From: Erythrobacteraceae bacterium WH01K
Lineage (GTDB): Bacteria; Pseudomonadota; Alphaproteobacteria; Sphingomonadales; Sphingomonadaceae
Reading direction: 5' to 3'
DNA length: 64,000 nucleotides
NCBI GenBank assembly: GCA_027941995.1
Contig: CP115966.1
Span: forward strand, 186,001 to 250,000
Shown here: positions 46,358 through 55,993 of the stretch, piece after piece
Layout: each line of letters starts with the position of its first letter
How positions within the stretch are numbered: the first letter of the stretch is position 1
The notes under the pieces: model-generated
The model's input: the letters and a program-made list of their open reading frames with translations, nothing else
What the model was told of the DNA's origin: nothing
Database searches by the model: none
Program-made: the position numbers and the translations under genes

Positions 46358-48985
46358 GTGGCAGCCAAATCGACCCCCATGATGCAGCAATATCTGGCCC
46401 TGAAGGAAGAGGCCGGGGAGTGCCTGCTGTTCTACCGCATGGGCGATTTCTTCGAACTGTTCTTCGACGATGCGAAGGTCGCGGCCGGCGTGCTGGACAT
46501 CGCCCTGACCTCTCGCGGAGAGCAGGACGGGGAGCCGGTGCCGATGTGCGGTGTACCGGTGCATTCAGCGGAAGGGTATCTCGCGCGGCTGATCAAGGCA
46601 GGCTGCCGCGTCGCCATTGCCGAGCAGACCGAGACCCCTGAAGAAGCAAAGAAGCGCGCGAAGCGCGAGGGATCGCCGGTGTCGAAGGCGCTGGTCGCGC
46701 GCGACATCGTGCGCTTCGTGACCGCCGGTACGCTGACCGAAGATGCGCTGCTGGAACCGCGCCGGGCGAACCTGCTGGCTGCGGCATGCGAGGTACGGGG
46801 TGTTATCGGGCTCGCCGCCATCGACATTTCCACCGGACGGATGACGCTGGAGGAGGTCGCGCACGGCGCACTGGACGCGGCGCTGGCACGCCTTTCGCCG
46901 AGCGAGGTCATCGTGCCCGAAGGGTGGGAGCCTGGCCCGGCAGGCGCCATCGCTCGGCCGAAAACGGATTTCGGCAGCGACGAGGGCGAGGCACGGCTGA
47001 AATCGATCCACAAGGTCGCGACGCTGGACGGGTTCGGAAGCTTCTCCCGCGCCATGCTGGCAGCGGCGGGCGGCCTCGTCGCGTATCTGGACCATGCCGG
47101 GCGCGGCACCCTCCCCCTCCTGCTCCCACCCGTCGTGCAGGGGGGCGAGCGCCACATGGCGATGGACGCCGCCACGCGCAGCAGCCTGGAAATACTGGCG
47201 GCACAGGACGGGCGGCGCGAAGGCAGCCTGCTGGCGGCCATCGATCGCTGCGTAACCGGCGCAGGAGCCCGGCAACTGGCAGAGGACCTGGGCGCGCCGC
47301 TATACGACAGCGCCGGGATCGAGGAACGCCTCGCGCTGGTGCGGTTCTTCCACGAGGATCCTCTGCTGCGGTCGGACCTGCGCGATGCCTTACGCTCCGT
47401 GCCCGATATCGGGCGGGCGCTAGGCCGGATCGTCTCGGGCCGGGGAAGCCCCCGCGATCTGGGGCAGGTGCGCGACGGCCTGGCCGAATCGCGGCGTCTG
47501 CGCGACCATCTCTCGGCCAAGCCCGACCGGCCGGCCCTGCTGGAAAGCCTGTTGCCTGCAATGGGCGGCCACGGAGCGTTGGTCGACCTGCTGCAGCGCG
47601 CACTGGTGGCATCGCCGCCGACCTCGCGCGACCAGGGCGGCTTCGTTGCCGAGGGGTTCGACGCAGCGCTCGACGAATTGCGCGCCACATCCGGCAATGC
47701 ACGCCGCGCGATCGCCGCGCTGGAGGCCCGCTACCGCGATGAAACCGGCGTCGAGCACCTGAAAATCAAGCATAATGGCGTGCTGGGCTATTTCGTCGAA
47801 GTACCGAGCAGGCATGCCGACACGCTGATGGCGCCGGACAGCGGATTTACCCATCGCCAGACCATGGCCGGCGCCGTCCGGTTCAACTCGCTGCAACTGC
47901 ACGAGGAAGCCGGACGCATCAGCGAAGCGGGCGGCAAGGCGCTGGCAGCGGAAGAGGCGCATTTCGAGGAATTGTGCGAACAGGTTGCCGCCAGCCGCGA
48001 AGCCATCGCCGCGACGGCCGACGCACTGGCCCGGATCGACGTATCCGCCGGGCAGGCGGAGCGGGCGGCCGACGGAAACTGGGCCCGGCCCGAGATAATG
48101 GACGAAGCTTGCCTCGAAATTACGGCCGGCCGGCATCCTGTGGTCGAGAGCGCTCTTGCCGCGTCGGGCGAGCGGTTCGTGCCCAATGACTGCACGCTGG
48201 CACCGGACAATCGGCTCTGGCTGATCGGCGGGCCGAACATGGGCGGCAAGTCGACCTTCCTGCGCCAGAACGCGCTGATCGTCCTGCTGGCCCAGGCCGG
48301 GGGCTACGTCCCGGCGGACGCTGCGCGGATCGGGCTGGTGGATCGCCTGTTCAGCCGTGTAGGAGCATCGGACAATCTGGCGCGTGGCCGTTCCACCTTC
48401 ATGGTCGAGATGGTGGAGACCGCCGCCATCCTGTCGCAGGCGACGGAGCGCAGCTTCGTGATCCTGGACGAGGTCGGGCGAGGCACATCGACCTATGACG
48501 GGCTGGCGCTGGCCTGGGCGGTCGTGGAAGCGGTGCACGAGACGAACCGCAGCCGCTGCCTGTTCGCGACGCATTACCACGAATTGTCGCGGTTGGCGGA
48601 TAGCTGCGATGCGCTGAGCCTGCACCATGTCCGTGCCCGTGAATGGAAAGGGGATTTGGTCCTGCTTCACGAACTGGCAGAAGGGCCCGCAGACCGCAGC
48701 TACGGGCTTGCCGTGGCCAAGCTGGCAGGCGTGCCGCAGGGCGTCGTCAAACGCGCCAAATCGGTGCTCGACCGGCTCGAGAAGGGCCGCGCGGAAACCG
48801 GCGGGCTGGCGGCGGGCCTGGGCGACTTGCCCCTGTTTGCCGCAGCGCTGGCGCAGCCGGAGGCGGACGAGAGCGATGCCCTGCGCGACAGGCTGGACGC
48901 ACTGGACGTCGATTCCCTCGCCCCGCGCGAAGCGCTGGACCTGCTTTACGATCTGAAGCGACTGGCAGGCGAAACCAAAGATTAA
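46358..48985 (+). CDS. mutS: DNA mismatch repair protein MutS
   Basis: Recognises base mismatches and starts repair. 875 residues. N-terminal mismatch-binding domain with MMQQYLALKEEAGECLLFYR and the Phe-x-Glu motif (GDFFELFF), connector and lever domains, then the ATPase with Walker A GGPNMGGKSTFLRQ near 625, Walker B FVILDEVGRGTSTYDGLALA and the HYHELSRLA region. Starts at a GTG (46358), with family-like MAAKSTPMMQQY. Normal length; no frameshift. Confidence 0.97.
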   Translation: MAAKSTPMMQQYLALKEEAGECLLFYRMGDFFELFFDDAKVAAGVLDIALTSRGEQDGEPVPMCGVPVHSAEGYLARLIKAGCRVAIAEQTETPEEAKKRAKREGSPVSKALVARDIVRFVTAGTLTEDALLEPRRANLLAAACEVRGVIGLAAIDISTGRMTLEEVAHGALDAALARLSPSEVIVPEGWEPGPAGAIARPKTDFGSDEGEARLKSIHKVATLDGFGSFSRAMLAAAGGLVAYLDHAGRGTLPLLLPPVVQGGERHMAMDAATRSSLEILAAQDGRREGSLLAAIDRCVTGAGARQLAEDLGAPLYDSAGIEERLALVRFFHEDPLLRSDLRDALRSVPDIGRALGRIVSGRGSPRDLGQVRDGLAESRRLRDHLSAKPDRPALLESLLPAMGGHGALVDLLQRALVASPPTSRDQGGFVAEGFDAALDELRATSGNARRAIAALEARYRDETGVEHLKIKHNGVLGYFVEVPSRHADTLMAPDSGFTHRQTMAGAVRFNSLQLHEEAGRISEAGGKALAAEEAHFEELCEQVAASREAIAATADALARIDVSAGQAERAADGNWARPEIMDEACLEITAGRHPVVESALAASGERFVPNDCTLAPDNRLWLIGGPNMGGKSTFLRQNALIVLLAQAGGYVPADAARIGLVDRLFSRVGASDNLARGRSTFMVEMVETAAILSQATERSFVILDEVGRGTSTYDGLALAWAVVEAVHETNRSRCLFATHYHELSRLADSCDALSLHHVRAREWKGDLVLLHELAEGPADRSYGLAVAKLAGVPQGVVKRAKSVLDRLEKGRAETGGLAAGLGDLPLFAAALAQPEADESDALRDRLDALDVDSLAPREALDLLYDLKRLAGETKD

Positions 48986-49009
48986 GGACGCGGTGGATAG
49001 GTTTATGGC

Positions 49010-49420
49010 ATGTCAGGTCCCATGCTCCGGAACCGGGTGGCCGCCATCGCCATCGTCGTCCTCACCTTGGCCGGTGTGGCGAGCCTTGTGGGTACCGAGG
49101 ACAATGAAGGCGCCCTGACGTCGGCGACGAAGGCACTGGCCGAAAAGGCCGCCGCGTCTTCGGAAGCGGGACCGCGCAACCCTGATGCAACTGCCCCGGC
49201 CGCCGTAACGGAGATCGCCTCGCCGCCTGCCCCCGCGCAATTTCCCACCGAGTTTGCCGATGACGAGAGCCTGATCGACGATGCGCGGGGGTTCGACCCC
49301 TCGCCCGTCGTCGACGACCCGGCAGAGGGTGAAGTGGTCGGCGTCATCGAAGGCAATGAGAACGGCGTCTCGCAATTGGGTGTCGGGTCGCCGGTGGTCG
49401 CAGGGGGTTTGGAACCCTAG
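49010..49420 (+). CDS. Hypothetical single-pass protein with Ala/Pro-rich tail
   Basis: 136 residues. One N-terminal helix at about 9-27 (AAIAIVVLTLAGVASLVG) that could be a signal anchor, followed by a low-complexity acidic and Ala/Pro-rich region (ATAPAAVTEIASPPAPAQFP) and PVVDDPAEGEVVGVIEGNEN. No family recognised. It follows mutS by 24 nt and may be translated with it, but ribosome-site support is weak. Confidence 0.55.
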   Translation: MSGPMLRNRVAAIAIVVLTLAGVASLVGTEDNEGALTSATKALAEKAAASSEAGPRNPDATAPAAVTEIASPPAPAQFPTEFADDESLIDDARGFDPSPVVDDPAEGEVVGVIEGNENGVSQLGVGSPVVAGGLEP

Positions 49421-49445
49421 AGCGCCGTTCGTGCGTTAGGCGCGC

Positions 49446-49853
49446 ATGGGCGAGAAACACGACATCTCCGACAAGCACCGGAATACCGACAGCAATGACC
49501 TTGCTGCAGAACGGACGGACCTGGCGGAAGACCGCAACATCATGGCAATGGAGAGGACCTTTGCCGGGTGGATGCGGACGGCTTTTGCCGCCATCGGTAT
49601 CGGCCTCGCATTCAGGGCCGTATTCGGCGAGTTCGACCCGCCATGGCTCGCCCGCGCCATCGCGACCGCGTTCATCCTGCTGGGCGCATTTGTCGCGTTC
49701 ACGGCAGAGCGGCGCGCTTGCCGGACCTTTACCCGGCTCAACGCACACCAGCTTCATGCGCCGGAAATACCCAGTATTCGCTGGCTGGGATGGGGCGTCA
49801 CTGCCGGCGCGGTATTCCTCGCCATAGCCCTGTGGGTCCTGCACGACGGCTGA
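49446..49853 (+). CDS. DUF202 family membrane protein (YidH-like)
   Basis: 135 residues with the DUF202 start DLAAERTDLAEDRNIMAMERTFAGWMRTA and three membrane helices (about 45-62, 70-88 and 113-132). E. coli YidH is the best known relative; function unknown. The frame begins 25 nt after the preceding hypothetical gene. Convergent with the hydrophilic protein gene to the right. Confidence 0.85.
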   Translation: MGEKHDISDKHRNTDSNDLAAERTDLAEDRNIMAMERTFAGWMRTAFAAIGIGLAFRAVFGEFDPPWLARAIATAFILLGAFVAFTAERRACRTFTRLNAHQLHAPEIPSIRWLGWGVTAGAVFLAIALWVLHDG

Positions 49854-49898
49854 TCTCGAAGACCAGCCGCCGCCTGAACCAGAGTAAATCAGTTCAAA

Positions 49899-50261
49899 TC
49901 AGGTGCCGTCGCCGCGAAGGCCATCGGGCTTGACCGCCTTGCCATACTTGTCAACATTGTCGTCATGGTTCGGCTCGCCCTTGTAGGCGTCCATATCAAT
50001 CCGGCCCGAACTTTCCATGTCGCGCATATGATCGACCGTGTCCTGGGTCGAATCGCCCATCAGGCCTGAGCTGTTGTCGCTTTTCGTGCTCTCGGTCGGG
50101 CTGCCGGTTTCGCGGGTCGTCTGCTGTGCTTCGCGGGCGACTTTCTGCGCCTGGTTGCGATGGTCGTCCTGCTCGTCATTGTGGTTTTCAGGCGCAAGGT
50201 TCGCCATCCGCTCTTCCTTGCTTTCGCCAACGTCGGGGGTGGTCTTGTTCGTATCGGTCAT
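49899..50261 (-). CDS. Small hydrophilic protein of unknown function
   Basis: 120 residues, very rich in Asp, Glu, Asn, Lys, Ser and Thr, with no hydrophobic segments (MTDTNKTTPDVGESKEER at the start, RIDMDAYKGEPNHDDNVDKY near the end). It is probably largely unfolded. AAGGAG before the ATG at 50261 makes it convincing as a gene; an upstream in-frame ATG would add 14 residues. No family recognised. It lies 48 nt downstream of the dehydrogenase gene on the same strand. Confidence 0.72.
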   Translation of the reverse strand: MTDTNKTTPDVGESKEERMANLAPENHNDEQDDHRNQAQKVAREAQQTTRETGSPTESTKSDNSSGLMGDSTQDTVDHMRDMESSGRIDMDAYKGEPNHDDNVDKYGKAVKPDGLRGDGT

Positions 50262-50309
50262 GCCGGAAATCTCCTTTGCATGACCAACGGGCATGGCCCC
50301 CACCCGTTC

Positions 50310-51179
50310 CTACCGCGTGGCGACGGGCGCTTCACCGGAATAGTCGTAGAAGCCACGGCCCGTCTTGCGGCCGAGCCACCCGGCCTCGACATATTTCACC
50401 AGCAGCGGAGCGGGGCGATACTTCGTGTCGCGCGTGGTCTTGTAGAGGACCTTGATGATGTCGAGGCAGGTATCGAGCCCGACGAAATCGGCCAGCTGCA
50501 GCGGACCCATCGGGTGGTTCAGGCCAAGGCGGCACCCCTTGTCGATATCTTCGATGCTGGCGGTGGACTGGCCTAGCACGAAGACCGCCTCGTTGATCAT
50601 CGGCAGCAGGATGCGGTTGACGACGAAGCCGGGCTCGTCCTGAGACAGCACGACTTCCTTGCCCAGACTTTCGGCGAAAGCGACGGTGCGCTGGGTGACC
50701 TCCTCGGACGTGGCAAGGCCGGGGATGACTTCGATCAGGCCCATCACGGGAACCGGGTTGAAGAAGTGCAGGCCGATGAACCGTGCCGGATCGGGCGAGA
50801 AATTCGCCATCCGGGTAATCGGGATGGAACTGGTGTTGGAAGCCATGATCGCGCCTTGCGACAGGACTTCGCTCGCCTTCTCGAAGATCGCCTGCTTGAT
50901 CGGCTCTTTCTCGGTCGCGGCCTCGATGATCATGTCGGCTTCCGCCATCGGAGAATAATCGCCGACCGGCTCGATCCGGGCGAGCAGCGCCTCGGCATCG
51001 GCGACTTCCATCTTGCCTCGCCCGACCAGCTTGCCCAGGGCGGCGTCGATTTTCTTGAGCGAGGCTTCCGCAGTGGCGAGATCGATATCGGCCAGCAGCA
51101 CCTTCATCCCGTGCTGTGCCACGGTCTGGGCGATGCCCGACCCCATCTGTCCGGCCCCGATCACGCCAATGGTCTGCAT
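50310..51179 (-). CDS. 3-hydroxybutyryl-CoA dehydrogenase (3-hydroxyacyl-CoA dehydrogenase family)
   Basis: NAD(P)-dependent oxidation of 3-hydroxyacyl-CoA. 289 residues. Dinucleotide motif [20 protein letters not shown], catalytic His in [12 protein letters not shown] and partner [11 protein letters not shown], followed by the C-terminal helical domain ([27 protein letters not shown] end seen as [13 protein letters not shown]). Fits the butyryl/3-hydroxybutyryl type, matching the scoAB ketoacid context far upstream but not adjacent. It follows the small hydrophilic protein gene. Confidence 0.95.
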   Translation of the reverse strand: MQTIGVIGAGQMGSGIAQTVAQHGMKVLLADIDLATAEASLKKIDAALGKLVGRGKMEVADAEALLARIEPVGDYSPMAEADMIIEAATEKEPIKQAIFEKASEVLSQGAIMASNTSSIPITRMANFSPDPARFIGLHFFNPVPVMGLIEVIPGLATSEEVTQRTVAFAESLGKEVVLSQDEPGFVVNRILLPMINEAVFVLGQSTASIEDIDKGCRLGLNHPMGPLQLADFVGLDTCLDIIKVLYKTTRDTKYRPAPLLVKYVEAGWLGRKTGRGFYDYSGEAPVATR

Positions 51180-51266
51180 AATGATATCCGTCTCTTCGCA
51201 GTTGCAGCAAAGAGGCGCTGTTAGCGGGGTCGCACCCGGAAAGCTACCGCAGAGGCACAGCGCGCC

Positions 51267-51836
51267 TTACCGGTTCTGGCCCGGCACCCATTTCACGTCA
51301 GCGCGTCCATCGTCGTTCAGCACCCGGGCCATGACGAACAGCAGGTCGGACAGGCGGTTGATATAGCTCAGCGCCGCCGGATTGACCGGTTCGGCATCAG
51401 CGAGAGCGGCAACGCCTCGTTCGGCTGCGCGGGTGGAGGCGCGGGCGACATGGACGCGGGCCGCCGCTTCGCTTCCGCCCGGAAGGACGAAACTGGTGAG
51501 CGGTTCCAGCCGATCGTTCAGGGCGTCGATCTGCGTCTCCAGCCACTGGGTCTGCGATGCCACCATGCGCAGCGTCATCTCGCCCGGCTCGAAATCCTCT
51601 CCCGGTGTCGCGATGTCCGCGCCGAGGTCGAACAGGTCGTTCTGGATGCGGAACAGCGTTGCGGCATTCTTGCCGTCATCCAGCGCGGCGGCTGCGAGCC
51701 CGATGGCGCTGTTCGCCTCGTCCACCAGCCCGATCGCCTCCATGCGCGGATCGTGCTTCGCGCGGCGGGACCCGTCGACGAGACCGGTGGTGCCGTCGTC
51801 CCCGGTGCGGGTGTAGATCCTGTTGAGCTTGACCAT
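51267..51836 (-). CDS. ATP:cob(I)alamin adenosyltransferase (PduO type)
   Basis: Transfers the adenosyl group of ATP to reduced cobalamin. 189 residues. N-terminal ATP site YTRTGDDGTTGLVDGSRR and the active-site RVHVARASTRAAERGVAAL, with the helical bundle typical of the PduO/MMAB type. Points to adenosylcobalamin use; no methylmalonyl-CoA mutase is present in the window. It lies 20 nt upstream of nothing obvious and is 87 nt after the dehydrogenase start on the same strand. Confidence 0.93.
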   Translation of the reverse strand: MVKLNRIYTRTGDDGTTGLVDGSRRAKHDPRMEAIGLVDEANSAIGLAAAALDDGKNAATLFRIQNDLFDLGADIATPGEDFEPGEMTLRMVASQTQWLETQIDALNDRLEPLTSFVLPGGSEAAARVHVARASTRAAERGVAALADAEPVNPAALSYINRLSDLLFVMARVLNDDGRADVKWVPGQNR

Positions 51837-51855
51837 GCGGCCCGCCCTAGCGGCG

Positions 51856-52086
51856 TTACTGGGAAATCGCGAGGAGGATTGCCACCACCACGATGGCCAG
51901 CGCCTGGTACTTGATGCGGTTGAACATCATCTTGTTCTGCATAAGCTGCATTTCCGACACCTGGTCCACCTGTCCGCTTTCCAGATCGATCTTCGTGCTT
52001 TTCATGAAGGCGATGATCCCGCGCACCAGCGATACGACGACCAGCAGGGCGAGAATGACGATGGCGATGATGAGGATCGTTTGCAT
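51856..52086 (-). CDS. Small twin-transmembrane protein (HIG1-like)
   Basis: 76 residues with two hydrophobic helices (about 3-26 and 58-74) and a short loop (KSTKIDLESGQVDQVSEMQL). The size and the loop sequence FNRIKYQALAIVVVAILL resemble HIG1-type twin-TM proteins associated with respiratory complexes in mitochondria and alphaproteobacteria. It sits between the cobalamin adenosyltransferase and gluQ genes on the minus strand, the stops and starts being 19 and 9 nt apart. Function unproven. Confidence 0.75.
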   Translation of the reverse strand: MQTILIIAIVILALLVVVSLVRGIIAFMKSTKIDLESGQVDQVSEMQLMQNKMMFNRIKYQALAIVVVAILLAISQ

Positions 52087-52095
52087 GGGCAGTAT

Positions 52096-52926
52096 CTAGT
52101 CCTTTTCCAGCCGATTTCCACACGGCCATTCGCCCATACGGACCTTTTCCGCCCAGGCGAAGCCGTTTTCGCCCGTCTCGCGGTGATCCGACAGCGCTTT
52201 CGACCCGCGCCGCTTGGCAAGCTTGCGGCCGTCTTCGTCCAAGAGCAAGGCGTGGTGATGCCACCGCGGCACGGGCAGGCCCAGCACCGCCTGCAGCAGC
52301 CGGTGGACATGGGTGGCGGCGAACAGGTCGCGCCCGCGCGTGACCAGCGTGACGCCGTCGGCGGCATCGTCCAGCGTCACGGCGAGGTGGTAGCTGGCCG
52401 GCAGGTCCTTGCGCACCAGCACGGGGTCGCCGATCGAAAGCGGGTCGGCGGCCTGCTCGCCTGCCAGCGCATCGTGCCATGTCAGCGGGCCGGACAGTTC
52501 CAGCGCGCGGCGCACATCGAGCCGCCATGCCGCGCTTTCTTCCCCGACATCGGAGCGCCCGCGGCAGGTTCCGGGATAGACCGGTCCCTCCGGACCGATG
52601 GTGGTTGCGGCCTCGGCAATCTGCGCGCGGGTGCAGGTGCAGGGATAAAGCAGGCCGGCGTCTCGCAGCCGCTGGGCCGCGAGGATGTAGCTGGCCCCGC
52701 GCGTGCCCTGCGCGGGCACCTCCTCCCATTCCAGCCCCAGCCATTCCAGGTCGCGGCGAAATTCGTGGCTGAGTTCCGGGCGCGATCGCGGTCCGTCGAT
52801 ATCCTCTATCCTGAGCAGGAAACGCCCGCCTGCCTCCCGCGCCAGGTCGTGCGCGACAATAGCGCTGTAGGCATGGCCCCAGTGCAGCGGTCCATTGGGA
52901 CTGGGGGCGAAGCGGGTGACGGTCAT
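52096..52926 (-). CDS. gluQ: Glutamyl-Q tRNA(Asp) synthetase
   Basis: Attaches glutamate to the queuosine in the anticodon of tRNA-Asp. 276 residues, the GluRS-like catalytic core without an anticodon-binding domain, the length that defines the family. HIGH-like PSPNGPLHWGH, Zn-type CTCTRAQ loop and a KMSKS-like RKLAKRRGSK near residue 240. The last gene of a minus-strand run with the twin-TM and adenosyltransferase genes. Standard. Confidence 0.94.
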   Translation of the reverse strand: MTVTRFAPSPNGPLHWGHAYSAIVAHDLAREAGGRFLLRIEDIDGPRSRPELSHEFRRDLEWLGLEWEEVPAQGTRGASYILAAQRLRDAGLLYPCTCTRAQIAEAATTIGPEGPVYPGTCRGRSDVGEESAAWRLDVRRALELSGPLTWHDALAGEQAADPLSIGDPVLVRKDLPASYHLAVTLDDAADGVTLVTRGRDLFAATHVHRLLQAVLGLPVPRWHHHALLLDEDGRKLAKRRGSKALSDHRETGENGFAWAEKVRMGEWPCGNRLEKD

Positions 52927-53088
52927 GGGGCCCCCTTACACCAATGCAGGGCCCAAGGGGCAGGTTTTGCCGGGCAAAAGCATGGATATAACCTGTGTCA
53001 CGGGCTTGACGCTTTTGTCTGATTAGGGATGTTCGTATCAATTCGGGAGGGACGCGAGACGTGTTCACAGCCTATGTTTAGGGCCGAG

Positions 53089-53682
53089 ATGATCGAAACC
53101 GCGGCGCGGTTCAGGAGCGCCGACGACGATCCGACACGAAACCTGTCGGCTTGCCCGGCACTGGTGCTGAACGCGGATTATACCCCGCTTTCCTATTATC
53201 CGCTGAGCCTGTGGCCCTGGCAGACCGCTATCAAGGCGGTGTTCCTCGACCGGGTGACCATCGTCGAAAGCTACGACCGGGAAGTGCACTCCCCCTCGCT
53301 CGACATGGCCATCCCCAGCGTGATCGCGCTGAAGCAATATGTGAAGCATTCCGAATTCCCGGCCTTCACCCGCTTCAACCTGTTCCTGCGCGACCGGTTC
53401 ACCTGCCAGTATTGCGGCAGCCCCGATACGCTGACGTTCGACCACGTGATCCCGCGCCGGCTCGGCGGCAAGACGACGTGGGAAAATATCGCCACCGCCT
53501 GCGCCCCGTGCAACATGAAGAAGGGCGGTCGCACGCCCCGGCAGGCGCATATGCACCTCGCCAGCCAGCCGATCCGCCCGACGAGCTGGCAATTGCAGCA
53601 ATACGGCAAGAGCTTCCCGCCGAACTACCTCCACGAAACCTGGCGCGACTGGCTCTACTGGGACATCGAGCTGGAGGAGTAA
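53089..53682 (+). CDS. HNH endonuclease family protein
   Basis: About 197 residues (ATG at 53089 with AGGG 6 nt upstream; ATGs at 53029 and 53074 give longer forms). Conserved N-terminal ACPALVLNADYTPLSYYPLS and LWPWQTAIKAVFLDRVTIVE, then the zinc HNH module DRFTCQYCGSPDTLTFDHVI, PRRLGGKTTWENIATACAPC and NMKKGGRTP with two CxxC pairs and the catalytic His. This group is common in bacteria as a stand-alone gene; it is probably not a homing endonuclease because nothing mobile surrounds it. Biological substrate unknown. Confidence 0.85.
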   Translation: MIETAARFRSADDDPTRNLSACPALVLNADYTPLSYYPLSLWPWQTAIKAVFLDRVTIVESYDREVHSPSLDMAIPSVIALKQYVKHSEFPAFTRFNLFLRDRFTCQYCGSPDTLTFDHVIPRRLGGKTTWENIATACAPCNMKKGGRTPRQAHMHLASQPIRPTSWQLQQYGKSFPPNYLHETWRDWLYWDIELEE

Positions 53683-53789
53683 CACGTTGCGCTGAGAGGG
53701 ATTCTGCCTTCGCTTTTTCCCTTGTCGCCCATACCGAACTGAAATAAATATTGCCTCGCGCCAATCTGGGTGCCGGGAATACCAAATCC

Positions 53790-54077
53790 ATGAAAAATCT
53801 GGGTCTCGCCGGGTTCGTGCCGGTGATTATTGCTCTTGGCGGATGCACCGCCATGGCGATCAACAGTGCCGGTAACGAGCTTGCCGATTACTGCACGGAA
53901 ATGGGCGAAGAATTGGGCGTCGAGACGCGTATCGCCCCGAAATATGCGGGATCGCGCGGCGGGATGTTCGGCAACGTCGTGGTTTCGGGCGTTTGCCTCA
54001 GCCCCGAGGAAAAGGGCTACGAAGACGCCATGACGATCGAGGAATACCGCGCTTCGCCCAAGAAACCGCCAGCATAA
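53790..54077 (+). CDS. Small probable lipoprotein
   Basis: 95 residues. Lipobox IALGGC places the modified Cys at about residue 19. The short mature part has two further Cys (ELADYCTEMGEELG; VVSGVCLSPEEKG), a possible disulfide pair in the envelope. No family recognised. ATG at 53790 gives a clean signal; the frame can extend 13 codons upstream to a TTG but is less likely. Convergent with kynU. Confidence 0.68.
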   Translation: MKNLGLAGFVPVIIALGGCTAMAINSAGNELADYCTEMGEELGVETRIAPKYAGSRGGMFGNVVVSGVCLSPEEKGYEDAMTIEEYRASPKKPPA

Positions 54078-54104
54078 ACCTCTGGCGGCGCATGACTGCC
54101 GCGA

Positions 54105-55340
54105 TCATGTCACCGCCGCCCGCTTGTTGAATTCCGGGCGCTGCCATTCCCCGTTTTCCAGTACCTCGGCCAGGTGCCGGGCGGTTTCGGCCATGTCTTC
54201 GAAGCGGAGGTAGGCGGGGGCGAAGCCCAGCCGCAGGACGTCGGGGGCGCGGAAGTCTCCGATGACACCGCGGGCGATCAGGGCCTGGCACAGGGCGTAG
54301 GCGTCCTGGTGGCGGAAGCTGAGTTGGCTGCCACGCTGGTCTGCATCTTCGGGGCTGACGAGGTCGAGCGAAACGCCGGCTTCGGACAGGCATTCCAGCA
54401 GGAAACCGCTCAGCGCTTGGCTCTTCTCCCACAGCCGGTCGACACCGATCTCGGCGACGAGGTGCACGCCCTCCTCCAGCGCCGCGACGCTGAGGATCGG
54501 GGCGGTGCCGCATAGCAGGCGGTCGACGCCGGGGGCGGGCTGGTAATCGTCATCGAAGGCGAAAGGCTGCGCGTGGCCCATCCAGCCACTGAGGGGCTGC
54601 TCGAGGGCCCCGTGATGGCGCTCGGCCACGAAGGCATAGGCCGGTGCACCGGGGCCGCCATTCAGATATTTATATCCGCATCCGACCGCGAAATCCGCCC
54701 CGCATTCGTTCAGCGCCACCGGCATCGCGCCGCCGGTATGCGACAGGTCCCACAGGACCAGTGCGCCCGCGTCCTGCGCCGCTTTGGTCAGCGCGGCCAT
54801 GTCGTATTTCTGGCCGGTCTTGTAATGGACGTGGGTGAGCAGCAGCAGCGCGACATCATCGTTTAGCGCATCGACAATCGCATCGCGGTCAGCCAGCCGC
54901 TGCTCTGCGAGGCCCTGCTTCTCCAGCCCCTGGATCATGTAAAGGTCAGTCGGGAAGTTGCCCGGTTCGCTCAGGATCACCTTGCGGCCCGATTGCATGG
55001 CCAGCGCCGCAGAGATCAGCTTGAACAGGTTCACGGACACGCTGTCCGCCACGATCACCTCGTGCGCCTCGGCCCCGATCAGCGGAGCGATCTTGCCGCC
55101 GACGCGCTGGGGGAGCCCGATCCAGTCAGCGGTGTTCCAGCTCTTGATGAGATCGCCGCCCCATTCCTCGCGGACCACCTGTTCCAGCCTCGCGGGCGTC
55201 GATTTCGGCAACGCGCCCAGCGAATTCCCGTCGAGATAGATCACGCCTTCGGGCAGGTCGAAACGGTCGCGATATTGCGCCAGCGGGTCCGCCGCATCCA
55301 GTTCGCGCGCCCGCTCAAGCATGGGGCCGAGAATGTTCAT
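54105..55340 (-). CDS. kynU: Kynureninase
   Basis: PLP enzyme cleaving kynurenine to anthranilate and alanine. 411 residues; PLP-binding Lys in the segment AVGCGYKYLNGGPGAPAYAF, together with IYLDGNSLGALPKSTPARLE and LWDLSHTGGAMPVALNECGA. It is the last gene of the kynA-kynB-kynU unit and overlaps kynB by 4 nt. With kynA and kynB it would complete tryptophan-to-anthranilate breakdown; no kynurenine monooxygenase is in the window. Confidence 0.95.
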   Translation of the reverse strand: MNILGPMLERARELDAADPLAQYRDRFDLPEGVIYLDGNSLGALPKSTPARLEQVVREEWGGDLIKSWNTADWIGLPQRVGGKIAPLIGAEAHEVIVADSVSVNLFKLISAALAMQSGRKVILSEPGNFPTDLYMIQGLEKQGLAEQRLADRDAIVDALNDDVALLLLTHVHYKTGQKYDMAALTKAAQDAGALVLWDLSHTGGAMPVALNECGADFAVGCGYKYLNGGPGAPAYAFVAERHHGALEQPLSGWMGHAQPFAFDDDYQPAPGVDRLLCGTAPILSVAALEEGVHLVAEIGVDRLWEKSQALSGFLLECLSEAGVSLDLVSPEDADQRGSQLSFRHQDAYALCQALIARGVIGDFRAPDVLRLGFAPAYLRFEDMAETARHLAEVLENGEWQRPEFNKRAAVT

Positions 55341-55993
55341 GGCAGTTCTCGCAAAATCGCCCGGGTGAGCCCCGCATCGCCGCCACCGACCTTCAGCGGC
55401 AAAGCGATCAGCTCGTATCGCCCCTCCGGTACGTCATCGAGCACCAGACCTTCGAGGATACGCATATCGTGCTTCGCCACCGCCTTGTGCGCGTCCATTG
55501 TCTTGCTGTCCTGAGGGTCGACGCTCGGCGCATCGGTGCCGATCAGCTTCACGCCCTGCAGCGCGAGCCATTCCACCGTCTCCGCCGCGATCGGCAGCCA
55601 GTCGCTGCGCCATTCGCCATGCGGGAAGGCGTCCCACTGGCGGAACAGCACGCGGTCGGCGCTTTCGATATGCGGCAGGTCGGCCACGTCGATCTCGCCC
55701 GAGACGCCGCGCGCATCGACCACCAGGCACTCGCCGATGAATGGATCGAGCGCCATGCTCGCCGCGTCCAGCCCCTCGGCATCGTAATGCAGCGGCGCAT
55801 CGGCATGGGTGCCGGAATGCGTGCTCATCGTCATCCGCCCGACATTGACCGGCGAGCCGTCGTCCATCCGCCATGTGCGCTCGAAAGCGAAGTCGGTATC
55901 GCCCGGCCACACCGGCAGGCCCCCCTTTTCATTAGAAGGGCGCAGGACCTGGCTGATATCCCAAATGCGCCGCTGGCTTTTCCACGAGCTCAT
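55337..55993 (-). CDS. kynB: Kynurenine formamidase
   Basis: Hydrolyses N-formylkynurenine to kynurenine. 218 residues. Zn-binding motif THSGTHADAPLHYDA is the KynB-type HxGTHxDxPxH signature; MSMALDPFIGECLVV and the GLVLDDVPEGRYELIALPLK end are also typical. Overlaps both flanking genes by 4 nt. Confidence 0.95.
   Translation of the reverse strand: MSSWKSQRRIWDISQVLRPSNEKGGLPVWPGDTDFAFERTWRMDDGSPVNVGRMTMSTHSGTHADAPLHYDAEGLDAASMALDPFIGECLVVDARGVSGEIDVADLPHIESADRVLFRQWDAFPHGEWRSDWLPIAAETVEWLALQGVKLIGTDAPSVDPQDSKTMDAHKAVAKHDMRILEGLVLDDVPEGRYELIALPLKVGGGDAGLTRAILRELP

Noticed and set aside
53089..53682. Homing endonuclease or mobile element
   Set aside because: HNH protein belongs to a common stand-alone family; no intron, inverted repeats or target duplications surround it.
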